Source: Gammaproteobacteria bacterium (GTDB taxonomy: Bacteria; Pseudomonadota; Gammaproteobacteria; Pseudomonadales; DSM-25080). From it: DNA of 31,639 bases. Where the stretch lies: NCBI GenBank assembly GCA_013372965.1, contig JABXIR010000267.1:1-31639 (forward strand), given 5' to 3'. The position numbers and the translations under genes are program-made. Under the pieces are notes generated by a model that saw nothing but the letters and a program-made list of their open reading frames with translations, was not told the origin of the DNA and searched no databases. This document shows positions 13,335 to 20,996 of the stretch, piece by piece (the first letter of the stretch is position 1; each line of letters opens with the position of its first letter).

Positions 13335-14570
13335 TTGGTTTTGAATCAAACCACTACGATCGCCAACAGTTTAACACTGAGATCAGGCCGAGTTGTCAAA
13401 AATCGCTTTTTGAAAAGTGCGATGAGCGAACAACTGGCGAATTCTGTCAACGACCCAACCCCCGAGCTCGGTCGCCTCTACGAAACTTGGTCTATGGGCG
13501 GCGCGGCTGTCCTGGTGACCGGCAACGTGATGGTGTCTAGAAATGCGCTGGGTGAGCCTGCGAACGTCGTTCTTGATGAGCAAGCCGATTTGGAGGCGTT
13601 TAGGCGCTGGGCTGCTGCAGCGAAGTCGGGTGGCAGCGATGTCTGGATGCAAATAAACCATCCGGGTAAGCAGTCGCCAAACTTTCTGTCGAAGACACCG
13701 GTCGCGCCATCGGCGATTAAGTTAGCGGGTTTAGATGCAAGTTTTAATCCTCCGCGAGCGCTTGAACCGCAAGAAATCGAGGATATCATCGAGGCTTTTG
13801 CGGTGGCGGCAAGGTTGGCCAAGCATACCGGGTTCGATGGTGTGCAAGTGCATTGTGCTCATGGCTATTTGGTCTCTCAGTTTTTAAGCCCTCGACATAA
13901 CCAGCGTGATGACGAATGGGGTGGTAGCTTAGCGAACCGAATGAGATTTCTTCATGAGACCTTGCGACGCGTTCGTGAGGCTGTTGGTGATGGGTTTTCT
14001 CTATCCGTAAAAATTAATTCAGCAGACTTCAAAAAAGGTGGACTAGAGCGCGATGAAGCTTTAGAAATTTTGAAGTCGTTGGATCAATTCAATCTCGATG
14101 TAATTGAAATCTCCGGGGGAACCTACGAGTCTCCGGTGATGATGGCTGCTGCACCGAAGCAGTCGACCATCGAGCGAGAGGCTTACTTTATTGAGTTCGC
14201 ACGTCTGCTGAAGCATGAGATCTCGACTCCTTTGGTGGTCACTGGAGGGTTTAGATCGGTCTCCGCGATGAATGAGGCACTTTCGGCTGGAGACACTGCC
14301 ATGATCGGTATCGCCCGCCCGCTCAACGTGTATCCCGACTTGCCCAATCGCGCAATTGAGGACGCGAGTTATCGTGCCCACATGAAACATTTGAGCTCAG
14401 GCGTCAGTTATATCGACCGGAATGCGATGCTTGAGTTGTATTGGCACGAGCGCCAAATCAAACGTTTGGGAGAGGGTAAGGCGCCACAGCCAGATGCCGG
14501 AGTGTTATCGGCGTTGTGGTTCATGTTTAAAAACTTAGGCGCGGGCATGTTTGGCAAGCGTCGCGCCTAA
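13335..14570 (+). CDS. NADH:flavin oxidoreductase of the old yellow enzyme family
   Basis: The 411-residue protein is an FMN-binding TIM barrel of the OYE family. Signatures are KNRFLKSAMSE near the N-terminus, the MQINHPGKQ strand (105-113), and HCAHGYLVSQFLSP with paired His173 and His176. This is followed by the HNQRDDEWGGS motif, and near the C-terminus the phosphate-binding VTGGF and IGIARP loops. The family reduces activated C=C bonds with NAD(P)H, and the physiological substrate is not predictable. There is no ATG before the conserved start. TTG at 13335 or 13341 is used, and AAGGA at 13327-13331 gives better spacing to 13341. It follows slyD by 15 bases. The C-terminal extension past residue 380 is basic and of unknown role. 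No FeS/FAD C-terminal domain of the 2,4-dienoyl-CoA reductase type is present. Confidence 0.9.
   Translation: MVLNQTTTIANSLTLRSGRVVKNRFLKSAMSEQLANSVNDPTPELGRLYETWSMGGAAVLVTGNVMVSRNALGEPANVVLDEQADLEAFRRWAAAAKSGGSDVWMQINHPGKQSPNFLSKTPVAPSAIKLAGLDASFNPPRALEPQEIEDIIEAFAVAARLAKHTGFDGVQVHCAHGYLVSQFLSPRHNQRDDEWGGSLANRMRFLHETLRRVREAVGDGFSLSVKINSADFKKGGLERDEALEILKSLDQFNLDVIEISGGTYESPVMMAAAPKQSTIEREAYFIEFARLLKHEISTPLVVTGGFRSVSAMNEALSAGDTAMIGIARPLNVYPDLPNRAIEDASYRAHMKHLSSGVSYIDRNAMLELYWHERQIKRLGEGKAPQPDAGVLSALWFMFKNLGAGMFGKRRA
14535..14570. terminator. Long-stem inverted repeat across the oxidoreductase stop codon
   Basis: TTAGGCGCG (14535-14543) and CGCGCCTAA (14562-14570) are perfect 9-bp arms around 18 bases. 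The right arm includes the stop codon, and the convergent aminotransferase stop lies just 9 bases further on. No T-run follows, so this is an imperfect candidate for a bidirectional terminator or 3'-end stabiliser in a junction with no other space for one. Confidence 0.45.
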
Positions 14571-14579
14571 GTCACTAGC

Positions 14580-15764
14580 TTAGATAACCGCCACGATCGC
14601 GTCGGCTAAATAGTCGACGTTGGCATCGTTAATACCTGCGATGTTGATTCGCGACGATCCGACCATGTAAATTGCGTAGTCCTTCTTGAGTGTTTCGACT
14701 TGAGCTTCACTAAGCCCTAAGAAACTGAACATGCCATTTTGCTGCTCGATGAAATCGAACTGATGCGCGCCTCGTGCTTTCAATGCTTGGTTCAATTGCT
14801 TGCGCAGTGAAGCGATGCGGCCGTGCATTTCCTCTAACTCATCAACCCAAACGGACTTCAGTTCCGAGTTGAGAATCTCCTCGACGATACTCGCTCCGTG
14901 CGACGGTGGCATCGAGTAGTTTGCACGTGTGGCGGCGAGCATCTGAGAGAGCGCGACGTCTGCGTGTTCAGGTGTGTCGCAGATGAGCATCGCAACGCCA
15001 GTTCGCTCGCGGTACAGGCCAAAGTTTTTAGAGCAGCTAGCGGCAATTAATACTTCTTTACACTGGTCTGCGACGACACGAAGTCCCTGAGCGTCAGCTT
15101 CGAGGTTCGCTCCAAAGCCTTGGTAAGCGACATCGATGAAGGGGGTAAAGCCGAGCTGGTTAGCCAGCTCTGCGAACTGCTGCCATTGAGTTTGGTTTAA
15201 GTCTGCGCCGCAGGGATTGTGACAGCAACCGTGAACCAAAACCAAATCGCCAGACGTTGCTTCATTGAGATCTTCCATCATCTCATCGAAAAGTAAGCGG
15301 CTGTTGGCTTTGTCGTAATAGCGATAGTATTTCACTTCAAGCCCTGAACCATCAAAAATAGCCTCGTGGTTAGCCCATGTAGGCTGGCTAACGAAGACTT
15401 TGGCGCCTTTTTTGGCACGACCAACCAAGTCGGCAAGCGCCTTAAGTGCACCACAGCCACCCGGCGTTTGAATCGTGCGAACGCGGTTTTCAATGAGCGT
15501 CTGGTGCGACTCACCTAGGATTAATTTTGACATGGCCTTGTTGAAGCCTAAATTGCCTGCTGGTCCGACGTAGCTCTTCGTTTGCTCGTTTTCGAGGATA
15601 CGCGCTTCAGCGAGCTTTACCGCTTTGAGCACCGGCGTGTCACCTTGTTCGTTTCGGTACACACCAACACCGAGGTCTATTTTGTTTTCGCGGGGATCTT
15701 CTTTGAGTTCACCCATTAACTTGAGAATGGGGTCGGCCGGAAACGGCGAAAGTGATTCAAGCAT
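14580..15764 (-). CDS. Aromatic/aspartate aminotransferase (class I, PLP-dependent)
   Basis: From the ATG at 15764 the product is 394 residues, beginning MLESLSPFPADPILKLMGEL as in AspC/TyrB proteins (about 396). The PLP Schiff-base Lys246 lies in SCSKNFGLYRERTG. The substrate carboxylate-binding Arg372 lies in SSRINIAG, and HNPCGAD carries the conserved Asn. The AspC/TyrB group moves amino groups between aspartate, tyrosine or phenylalanine and 2-oxoglutarate. It is divergent from hpd and the rest of the tyrosine breakdown operon, so the likely job here is tyrosine to 4-hydroxyphenylpyruvate. Sequence alone does not separate tyrosine from aspartate preference. A longer frame from 15803 adds 13 residues not found in the family, and GGAG lies 11 bases before the chosen ATG. 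Confidence 0.9.
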   Translation of the reverse strand: MLESLSPFPADPILKLMGELKEDPRENKIDLGVGVYRNEQGDTPVLKAVKLAEARILENEQTKSYVGPAGNLGFNKAMSKLILGESHQTLIENRVRTIQTPGGCGALKALADLVGRAKKGAKVFVSQPTWANHEAIFDGSGLEVKYYRYYDKANSRLLFDEMMEDLNEATSGDLVLVHGCCHNPCGADLNQTQWQQFAELANQLGFTPFIDVAYQGFGANLEADAQGLRVVADQCKEVLIAASCSKNFGLYRERTGVAMLICDTPEHADVALSQMLAATRANYSMPPSHGASIVEEILNSELKSVWVDELEEMHGRIASLRKQLNQALKARGAHQFDFIEQQNGMFSFLGLSEAQVETLKKDYAIYMVGSSRINIAGINDANVDYLADAIVAVI

Positions 15765-15837
15765 TATATCGAGAGCTCCATTGTAAAAAACGTACACACG
15801 CAAAGACGGACAGTTTACACAAAAAATACAAATAGTC

Positions 15838-15872
15838 TTGTCATTGGTTACAGATGTAACTATTATTTCACG
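15838..15872 (+). promoter_or_regulatory. Promoter and probable operator of the tyrosine-degradation operon
   Basis: TTGTCA (15838-15843) and TATTAT (15861-15866) are 17 bp apart and form a good sigma-70 promoter. The perfect palindrome GTTACA-GA-TGTAAC (15847-15860) fills the spacer, so a bound regulator would block polymerase. Overlapping it, TGTAAC-N6-TTCACG (15855-15872) is a partial match to the TyrR/PhhR box TGTAAA-N6-TTTACA. The identity of the regulator is inference. Confidence 0.62.
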
Positions 15873-15939
15873 TATTCATTTTTTATTACATAACAACAAT
15901 CTGCTTTCGCCCTCAGTCGGCATGCAGTAGGAGAATTTC

Positions 15940-17001
15940 ATGTCACAGGATCTATTCGAAAATCCACTCGGCACAGACGGCTTTGAGTTTGTTGAATACG
16001 CTGCACCAAATCCACAATTACTTCGTTCTTTATTCGAACAACTAGGTTTTGTCGAAGTGGCGCGTCACCGTAGTAAGGACGTAACGTTGCACAAGCAAGG
16101 CGATATCAACTTTATCATTAATGCTGAGCCAGACAGTTTTGCACAGAAGTTCGCTAAAGAGCACGGCCCGTGCGCATGTGCGATGGCATTCCGTGTGAAA
16201 GATGCAGCAAAGGCCTACGAAATGGCGATCGAGCGCGGTGCTACGCCGGTCACCAACGACGTTGGTCCGATGGAACTCAACATTCCAGCAATCGAAGGTA
16301 TTGGTGGAAGTCGTTTGTATTTGGTCGATCGCTACGGTGAAAACACCATCTACGATGTTGATTTCATCCCAACAGGCAAGCAAGCTTCAACGGACGCGGG
16401 TTTAACTTACGTTGATCACCTTACTCATAACGTTAAGCGCGGTAACATGGATGTTTGGTCTGGTTTTTACGAGCGCATCTTTAACTTCCGTGAAATTCGT
16501 TATTTCGATATCGAAGGTAAACTGACAGGGTTACTGTCACGTGCAATGACCAGTCCTTGCGGAAAAATTCGCATTCCGATTAACGAGTCATCGGATGATA
16601 AATCACAGATTGCGGAGTACCTGAGTGAATATAACGGTGAAGGTATTCAGCATATTGCTTTGGGCACCAATGACATCTATGAGTCCGTGGTAGCGCTTCG
16701 TGCGAACAACGTTGCGTTCCAAGAAACCCCGGATACGTACTACGAGCAAGTCAATGATCGAGTAGACGGACACGGTGAAGACTTGGAGCGTATGAAAGAG
16801 CTGAATGTATTAGTTGACGGCGCACCAACAGAAGGTCAAGGCCTGTTGCTTCAGATCTTTACCCAGAACGTCATCGGCCCAATTTTCTTTGAGTTGATTC
16901 AGCGCAAAGGCAACGAAGGGTTTGGAGAGGGTAACTTCCAAGCATTGTTTGAATCGATCGAGCTTGATCAGATTCGTCGCGGTGTTTTATCCGACTCTTA
17001 A
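15940..17001 (+). CDS. hpd: 4-hydroxyphenylpyruvate dioxygenase
   Basis: This 353-residue enzyme converts 4-hydroxyphenylpyruvate and O2 to homogentisate and CO2, the second step of tyrosine breakdown. The three Fe(II) ligands are visible: His160 in YVDHLTHNV, His238 in IQHIALGTND and Glu318 in FFELIQRKG. They sit at nearly the same positions as in the Pseudomonas enzyme. The C-terminal helix GFGEGNFQALFESIE closes the active site as in the family. The N-terminal vicinal-oxygen-chelate half is the usual non-catalytic one. Length is typical for bacteria. AGGAGAA lies seven bases before the ATG, and hmgA follows after 24 bases. It is the first gene of a four-gene operon, which puts it directly behind the promoter and palindrome at 15838-15872. 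Confidence 0.97.
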   Translation: MSQDLFENPLGTDGFEFVEYAAPNPQLLRSLFEQLGFVEVARHRSKDVTLHKQGDINFIINAEPDSFAQKFAKEHGPCACAMAFRVKDAAKAYEMAIERGATPVTNDVGPMELNIPAIEGIGGSRLYLVDRYGENTIYDVDFIPTGKQASTDAGLTYVDHLTHNVKRGNMDVWSGFYERIFNFREIRYFDIEGKLTGLLSRAMTSPCGKIRIPINESSDDKSQIAEYLSEYNGEGIQHIALGTNDIYESVVALRANNVAFQETPDTYYEQVNDRVDGHGEDLERMKELNVLVDGAPTEGQGLLLQIFTQNVIGPIFFELIQRKGNEGFGEGNFQALFESIELDQIRRGVLSDS

Positions 17002-17025
17002 TCCAGTTAAATAACTGAGGCTACT

Positions 17026-18141
17026 ATGCGCAAAGATATTAATTTCGTTAAGTCGAGCGGACAACACAGTCGCCAGGCTCACCGTGACCTCCCAGAGGGT
17101 AGCTTTGAGCGCGAGATGGGGCGCGAAGGTTTTTTCGGTGCAGCAACGCACCTCTATCATAGACGTCCGCCAACATCGTGGACGAATATCGAAGGACCGA
17201 TGAAGCCTCGTTTATTTCACGGAGAGGGCTTGTTTTCAGGTGAGCTTCTCAACGCTGAATCTGAGTTGTTAGTGAACTCGACCTGCCGAGTCGCAACTGC
17301 GTCTGTGCACACTGACATGACTCACTTGGTTCGCAATGCGGATGGCGACACGCTCCTGTTTGTGCATTCGGGCGAAGGTTTGTTGTTTTGCGACTTTGGG
17401 ACTTTGGACCTCACCTCGGGTGATTACATTGTTATCCCGCGTGGTGTGATGTTCCGAATCGAAACCGCTGGAATGAAGTTACTCACGGTCGAGGCAACGG
17501 GCAGCCATTATCAGTTGCCCGATAAAGGTATGTTGGGGCCTCACGCGATTTTTGATCCCGCTGTGTTAGTGACGCCCGAGATCGATGAGCGCTTTAAGTC
17601 GCAACACGACAATGCCGTAGATGTGCGAGTCAAATCACGCCAGCAGTGGTCGACGATGTCGTATCCACATAATCCGCTTGATGCTTTGGGTTGGAAAGGC
17701 GATAACCTCGTCGTTAAGGTCAACTGGCGCGATATTTGCCCGGTGATGAGTCATCGTTACCATGTTCCACCAAGTGCGCATACCACCTTTGTCGCACCTA
17801 GGTTCGTGGTGTGTACATTTGCGCCGCGTTTGATTGAAACGGATCCAACCGCTTTGAAGGTGCCGTTCTATCATTCAAATGATGACTTTGAGGAATTGAT
17901 TTTCTATCATCAAGGTGAGTTCTTTAGCCGTGATAATGTCGAGCCGGGATCACTAACGTTGCACCCTATGGGGTTGCCTCATGGTCCTCATCCGAAAGCG
18001 CTCGAAAAGAGTTGGAAAGAACCCAAGGCGATGACGGACGAAGTTGCTGTGATGATCGATGCCCGCGACCCTTGGGATCTTTGTGATCATGCGATCAAGC
18101 ACGAATGGAGCGGCTACGTTCATTCGTGGAAATCAGAATAA
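17026..18141 (+). CDS. hmgA: Homogentisate 1,2-dioxygenase, short form
   Basis: The 371-residue cupin-fold protein opens the homogentisate ring to maleylacetoacetate. The Fe ligands match the human enzyme in spacing: His283, Glu289 and His319 here, against His335, Glu341 and His371 there. They lie in YHSNDDFEELIFY and GLPHGPHP. The protein is 60-70 residues shorter than the classical enzyme (about 430-445) and differs in much of its sequence. It belongs to a shorter homogentisate-dioxygenase-like branch. Its place between hpd and the fumarylacetoacetate hydrolase gene leaves little doubt about the role. GAGG precedes the ATG, and the next gene starts 17 bases after the stop. Confidence 0.9.
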   Translation: MRKDINFVKSSGQHSRQAHRDLPEGSFEREMGREGFFGAATHLYHRRPPTSWTNIEGPMKPRLFHGEGLFSGELLNAESELLVNSTCRVATASVHTDMTHLVRNADGDTLLFVHSGEGLLFCDFGTLDLTSGDYIVIPRGVMFRIETAGMKLLTVEATGSHYQLPDKGMLGPHAIFDPAVLVTPEIDERFKSQHDNAVDVRVKSRQQWSTMSYPHNPLDALGWKGDNLVVKVNWRDICPVMSHRYHVPPSAHTTFVAPRFVVCTFAPRLIETDPTALKVPFYHSNDDFEELIFYHQGEFFSRDNVEPGSLTLHPMGLPHGPHPKALEKSWKEPKAMTDEVAVMIDARDPWDLCDHAIKHEWSGYVHSWKSE

Positions 18142-18158
18142 TAACAAGGAGCAGTTCG

Positions 18159-19142
18159 GTGAAACTTGCAACTTTAAAAAGCGGCCGCGACGGAAAACTC
18201 GTCGTGGTATCAAAAGATTTATCTAGATTTGTCACGGCAGAATCCATCGCACCCACGATGCAGTATGCATTAGATAATTGGTCGTCTGTGTCGCCAAAAC
18301 TGGCAGAGTTAGCGGCTCAGCTTGAGTCTGATCAAAACATGGGTGAAGTCTTCCATCAGGATGATGCTCACTCACCTCTGCCGAGAGCCTATCATTGGGC
18401 TGACGGAAGCGCGTACGTAAACCACGTTGAATTAGTGCGCAAGGCGCGTGGTGCGGAAATGCCTGCTTCCTTCTGGACCGATCCACTGATGTATCAGGGC
18501 GGCTCCGATACGTTTTTAGCGCCTCGTGAGTGCATTTTGATGGCAGATGACCAAACCTGGGGGATCGATCTCGAGGCAGAAGTTGCAGTCGTTACAGACG
18601 ATGTGCCTATGGGAGTCGACGCAGACACGGCTAAGTCACACATTAAGCTAATCATGATCGTGAATGACGTCAGTCTTAGGGGGCTTATTCCGAACGAGTT
18701 GGCAAAGGGGTTTGGTTTCTATCAGTCAAAACCGAGCTCGGCATTTTCTCCGGTTGCGATTACCCCGGAAGAGCTCGGTGACGTATGGCAAGGTGGTAAA
18801 GTTCACCTGCCGTTAAACGCCTACGTCAATGGTGAAAAACTGGGATCGCCGAATGCGGGTGTCGACATGACGTTCCATTTTGGTGAACTGATTGCTCATG
18901 CAGCGAAGACTCGACCATTAGGGGCAGGCACGATCATTGGTTCTGGAACGGTTTCGAACGTCGACCGATCATCGGGCTCTTGTTGCTTAGCCGAGGTTCG
19001 AATGCTCGAAACGATCGAACATGGCGAACCTAAAACGCCATTCTTAAAGTTCGGTGACGAAGTGTCGATCTACATGAACGATACGGCCGGTCACTCGATT
19101 TTTGGCGAAATTCGCCAAACGGTTGAGAAGTACGAAGCATGA
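18159..19142 (+). CDS. fahA: Fumarylacetoacetate hydrolase
   Basis: From the GTG at 18159 the product is 327 residues. AAGGAG at 18146-18151 lies seven bases ahead and decides the start, while a longer frame from 18105 runs into hmgA. The C-terminal FAH domain shows the metal-binding acidic residues Glu139 and Glu141 (DLEAEVAVV) and Asp170 (NDVSLR). GFGFYQSKPSSAFSP and the GSGTVSN loop are also present. The N-terminal 100 residues form the smaller family-specific domain. The enzyme cleaves fumarylacetoacetate to fumarate and acetoacetate, the last step of the pathway. Its stop overlaps the maiA start (ATGA), so the two are translationally coupled. Confidence 0.94.
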   Translation: MKLATLKSGRDGKLVVVSKDLSRFVTAESIAPTMQYALDNWSSVSPKLAELAAQLESDQNMGEVFHQDDAHSPLPRAYHWADGSAYVNHVELVRKARGAEMPASFWTDPLMYQGGSDTFLAPRECILMADDQTWGIDLEAEVAVVTDDVPMGVDADTAKSHIKLIMIVNDVSLRGLIPNELAKGFGFYQSKPSSAFSPVAITPEELGDVWQGGKVHLPLNAYVNGEKLGSPNAGVDMTFHFGELIAHAAKTRPLGAGTIIGSGTVSNVDRSSGSCCLAEVRMLETIEHGEPKTPFLKFGDEVSIYMNDTAGHSIFGEIRQTVEKYEA

Positions 19143-19771
19143 AGTTGTTCGGCTATTTTAGGTCTTCAGCCAGTTATAGAGTTCGTATCGCTCTGAATCT
19201 TAAGGGCTTGGCGTGCGAGCAAGTGGCAATAAACTTAAAAGCCGGCGAACAACTTTCCGAAGAATACCAAGCGCTGAATCCTCAGCGTTTGGTTCCCGCA
19301 CTGTCTCATGATGGACATCTAATCACCCAATCACTCGCGATTATGGCCTATCTTGATGAGACGTTTCCGGACCGACAGCTGGTGGTTGGCACGGCTGTCA
19401 ATCGAGCAAAGATTCGGGCAATCGCGGCGACCGTTGCTTGCGATACACAACCTCTACAGAACCTTCGCGTATTAAAATACCTTTCAGGTGAGTTGCAAGT
19501 ATCGGACGAGCAGCGTTTAAAATGGACGCAGCATTGGATCAGTGATGGTCTAAATGCGGTCGAAAAGATGGTTGAGGAAGAGGGTTTTTGTGTTGGTTCA
19601 ATACCCACCTTGGCCGACGTGTGTCTGATTCCGCAAATTTATAATGCGAGACGCTTTAATATCGATATGAGTGCGTATCCGAAACTATCGGCGATCGAAG
19701 CTCGATGTGAAACGCTTGATGCATTTGCCGACGCGCACCCAAGCGTACAACCAGACTTTGTTGCCGACTAA
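19139..19771 (+). CDS. maiA: Maleylacetoacetate isomerase (zeta-class glutathione transferase)
   Basis: This 210-residue protein has the zeta-GST N-terminal thioredoxin fold. The active-site motif RSSASYRVRIAL (residues 8-19) binds glutathione. NPQRLVPAL contains the cis-Pro, and ITQSLAIMAYLDE contains the Gln-Ser pair that contacts glutathione. The C-terminal helical domain ends with the PTLADVCLIPQIYNARRF segment common to the family. It isomerises maleylacetoacetate to fumarylacetoacetate with glutathione as cofactor. It is the last gene of the operon and its ATG overlaps the fahA stop. No terminator is evident in the 91 bases before the next gene. Confidence 0.95.
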   Translation: MKLFGYFRSSASYRVRIALNLKGLACEQVAINLKAGEQLSEEYQALNPQRLVPALSHDGHLITQSLAIMAYLDETFPDRQLVVGTAVNRAKIRAIAATVACDTQPLQNLRVLKYLSGELQVSDEQRLKWTQHWISDGLNAVEKMVEEEGFCVGSIPTLADVCLIPQIYNARRFNIDMSAYPKLSAIEARCETLDAFADAHPSVQPDFVAD

Positions 19772-19823
19772 ATAATTTCAACATTATTGCTCCCACCTCT
19801 AACTTAAAGATCGGAAACACGGT

Positions 19824-19829
19824 TATACT
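19824..19829 (+). promoter_or_regulatory. Possible -10 element of the RND operon
   Basis: TATACT lies 34 bases before the start of the membrane fusion gene in an AT-rich stretch. No convincing -35 is found at the right distance, so this is a weak call. Confidence 0.3.
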
Positions 19830-19862
19830 GAATTAATTATTTTCATAAATTCAGAGGTTATT

Positions 19863-20987
19863 GTGTTTTCTAGAATCGCCATCCTATTAGCAATGAGCCT
19901 AGCCCTTGGGTGTGAACCCGAGCAACAAACGACAACCGAGCTGCCGAAGGTGTTTGTTTCGCCAGCCGAACAAATTTCCTATCATCCCGTGGTCGAATTT
20001 AACGCACGACTCGAAAGTCGCGACGAAGTACAGATATCAGCATTAGTAAGTGGCGAACTGGTTGCGATTCATTTCGATGAAGGTCAGCGAGTTGAGGCAG
20101 GTACGCCACTTTTTGATATCGACCCGAAAACATTTGTGGCTCAAGTGGCTGCCGCGGAAGCTGATGTCGCACGGGCTCAGACGACGCTCGATAATGATCG
20201 TAAGACTCTGGAGCGGGGTCAGCAGTTAATAGGCGATGGTTACATTTCACAGAGCGAGTTGGATCAGTTTGAATCCAACGCGGCGGCCTCTGAGGCACAA
20301 CTTAGAGCGTCTGAGGCTGCACTCGATCAAGCAAGAATTAATCTCGATCACTCCAAAATTACTGCAGTTGCATCAGGTAGAATGAGCCGCTCGAACTTTA
20401 ATATCGGAGAAGTTGTCGGCCCTGAGTCTGGTCCGTTAGCGACCTTAGTGGGTGGTCAGGTAATGGATGTGATCTTCCAAATCAATGAGTCTGATTTCTT
20501 CAAGGCGGTTCGTCAGGGTATTCCCGAAATGCCACTTCAAAGTGTTGCAGAACTTGAGTTGGCCTTCAGTGATGGTAGCGTCTACTCCCAAAAGGGCTAC
20601 CTCGATTACATTGGCAACCGAGTCAATGAGCAAACCGCCTCGGTGGAAGTTCGGGGTGTGGTTCCTAATTCCTCGGGTATGTTAGTTCCGGGTCAGTACG
20701 TCATTGCACGATTGACGATCCTTGTTCCTCGTACGGTCACGGTAATTCCGCAGTCTGCCGTTCAAGTCGATCAACGAGGTACCTACGCGTTGTCAGTAGA
20801 TGATGAAGGTATGGTGTCTCGTGCGAATCTTGAACTCGGTCAACGAGTGGGCGCAAGTGTCATTGTTCTCTCGGGTGTTACCGCCGGGGATGACGTGATT
20901 ATTTCAGGCGTGCAGCGCGTCCGGGCGGGGCAGCAGGCGCAGAAGCAACTCGTCGAGAGTGAAACTGCCATTCCTAACGCGCAATAA
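19863..20987 (+). CDS. RND efflux periplasmic adaptor (membrane fusion) lipoprotein
   Basis: The 374-residue product is an AcrA/MexA-type adaptor. The signal peptide ends in the lipobox LALGC with Cys17, so it should be anchored by lipid. A lipoyl-like half motif (VSGELVAIHFDEGQRVEAGTPLFDID) is followed by a coiled-coil hairpin (about residues 95-155). Next come the second lipoyl half, a beta-barrel, and a C-terminal membrane-proximal domain with VIPQSAVQVDQRGTYAL. The hairpin is short, as in the MexE-like branch. The start is a GTG preceded by AGAGG. The pump gene follows after 9 bases. No outer-membrane channel gene is adjacent, so it probably uses a TolC-like protein encoded elsewhere. Confidence 0.93.
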   Translation: MFSRIAILLAMSLALGCEPEQQTTTELPKVFVSPAEQISYHPVVEFNARLESRDEVQISALVSGELVAIHFDEGQRVEAGTPLFDIDPKTFVAQVAAAEADVARAQTTLDNDRKTLERGQQLIGDGYISQSELDQFESNAAASEAQLRASEAALDQARINLDHSKITAVASGRMSRSNFNIGEVVGPESGPLATLVGGQVMDVIFQINESDFFKAVRQGIPEMPLQSVAELELAFSDGSVYSQKGYLDYIGNRVNEQTASVEVRGVVPNSSGMLVPGQYVIARLTILVPRTVTVIPQSAVQVDQRGTYALSVDDEGMVSRANLELGQRVGASVIVLSGVTAGDDVIISGVQRVRAGQQAQKQLVESETAIPNAQ

Positions 20988-20996
20988 GGTGGCAGC

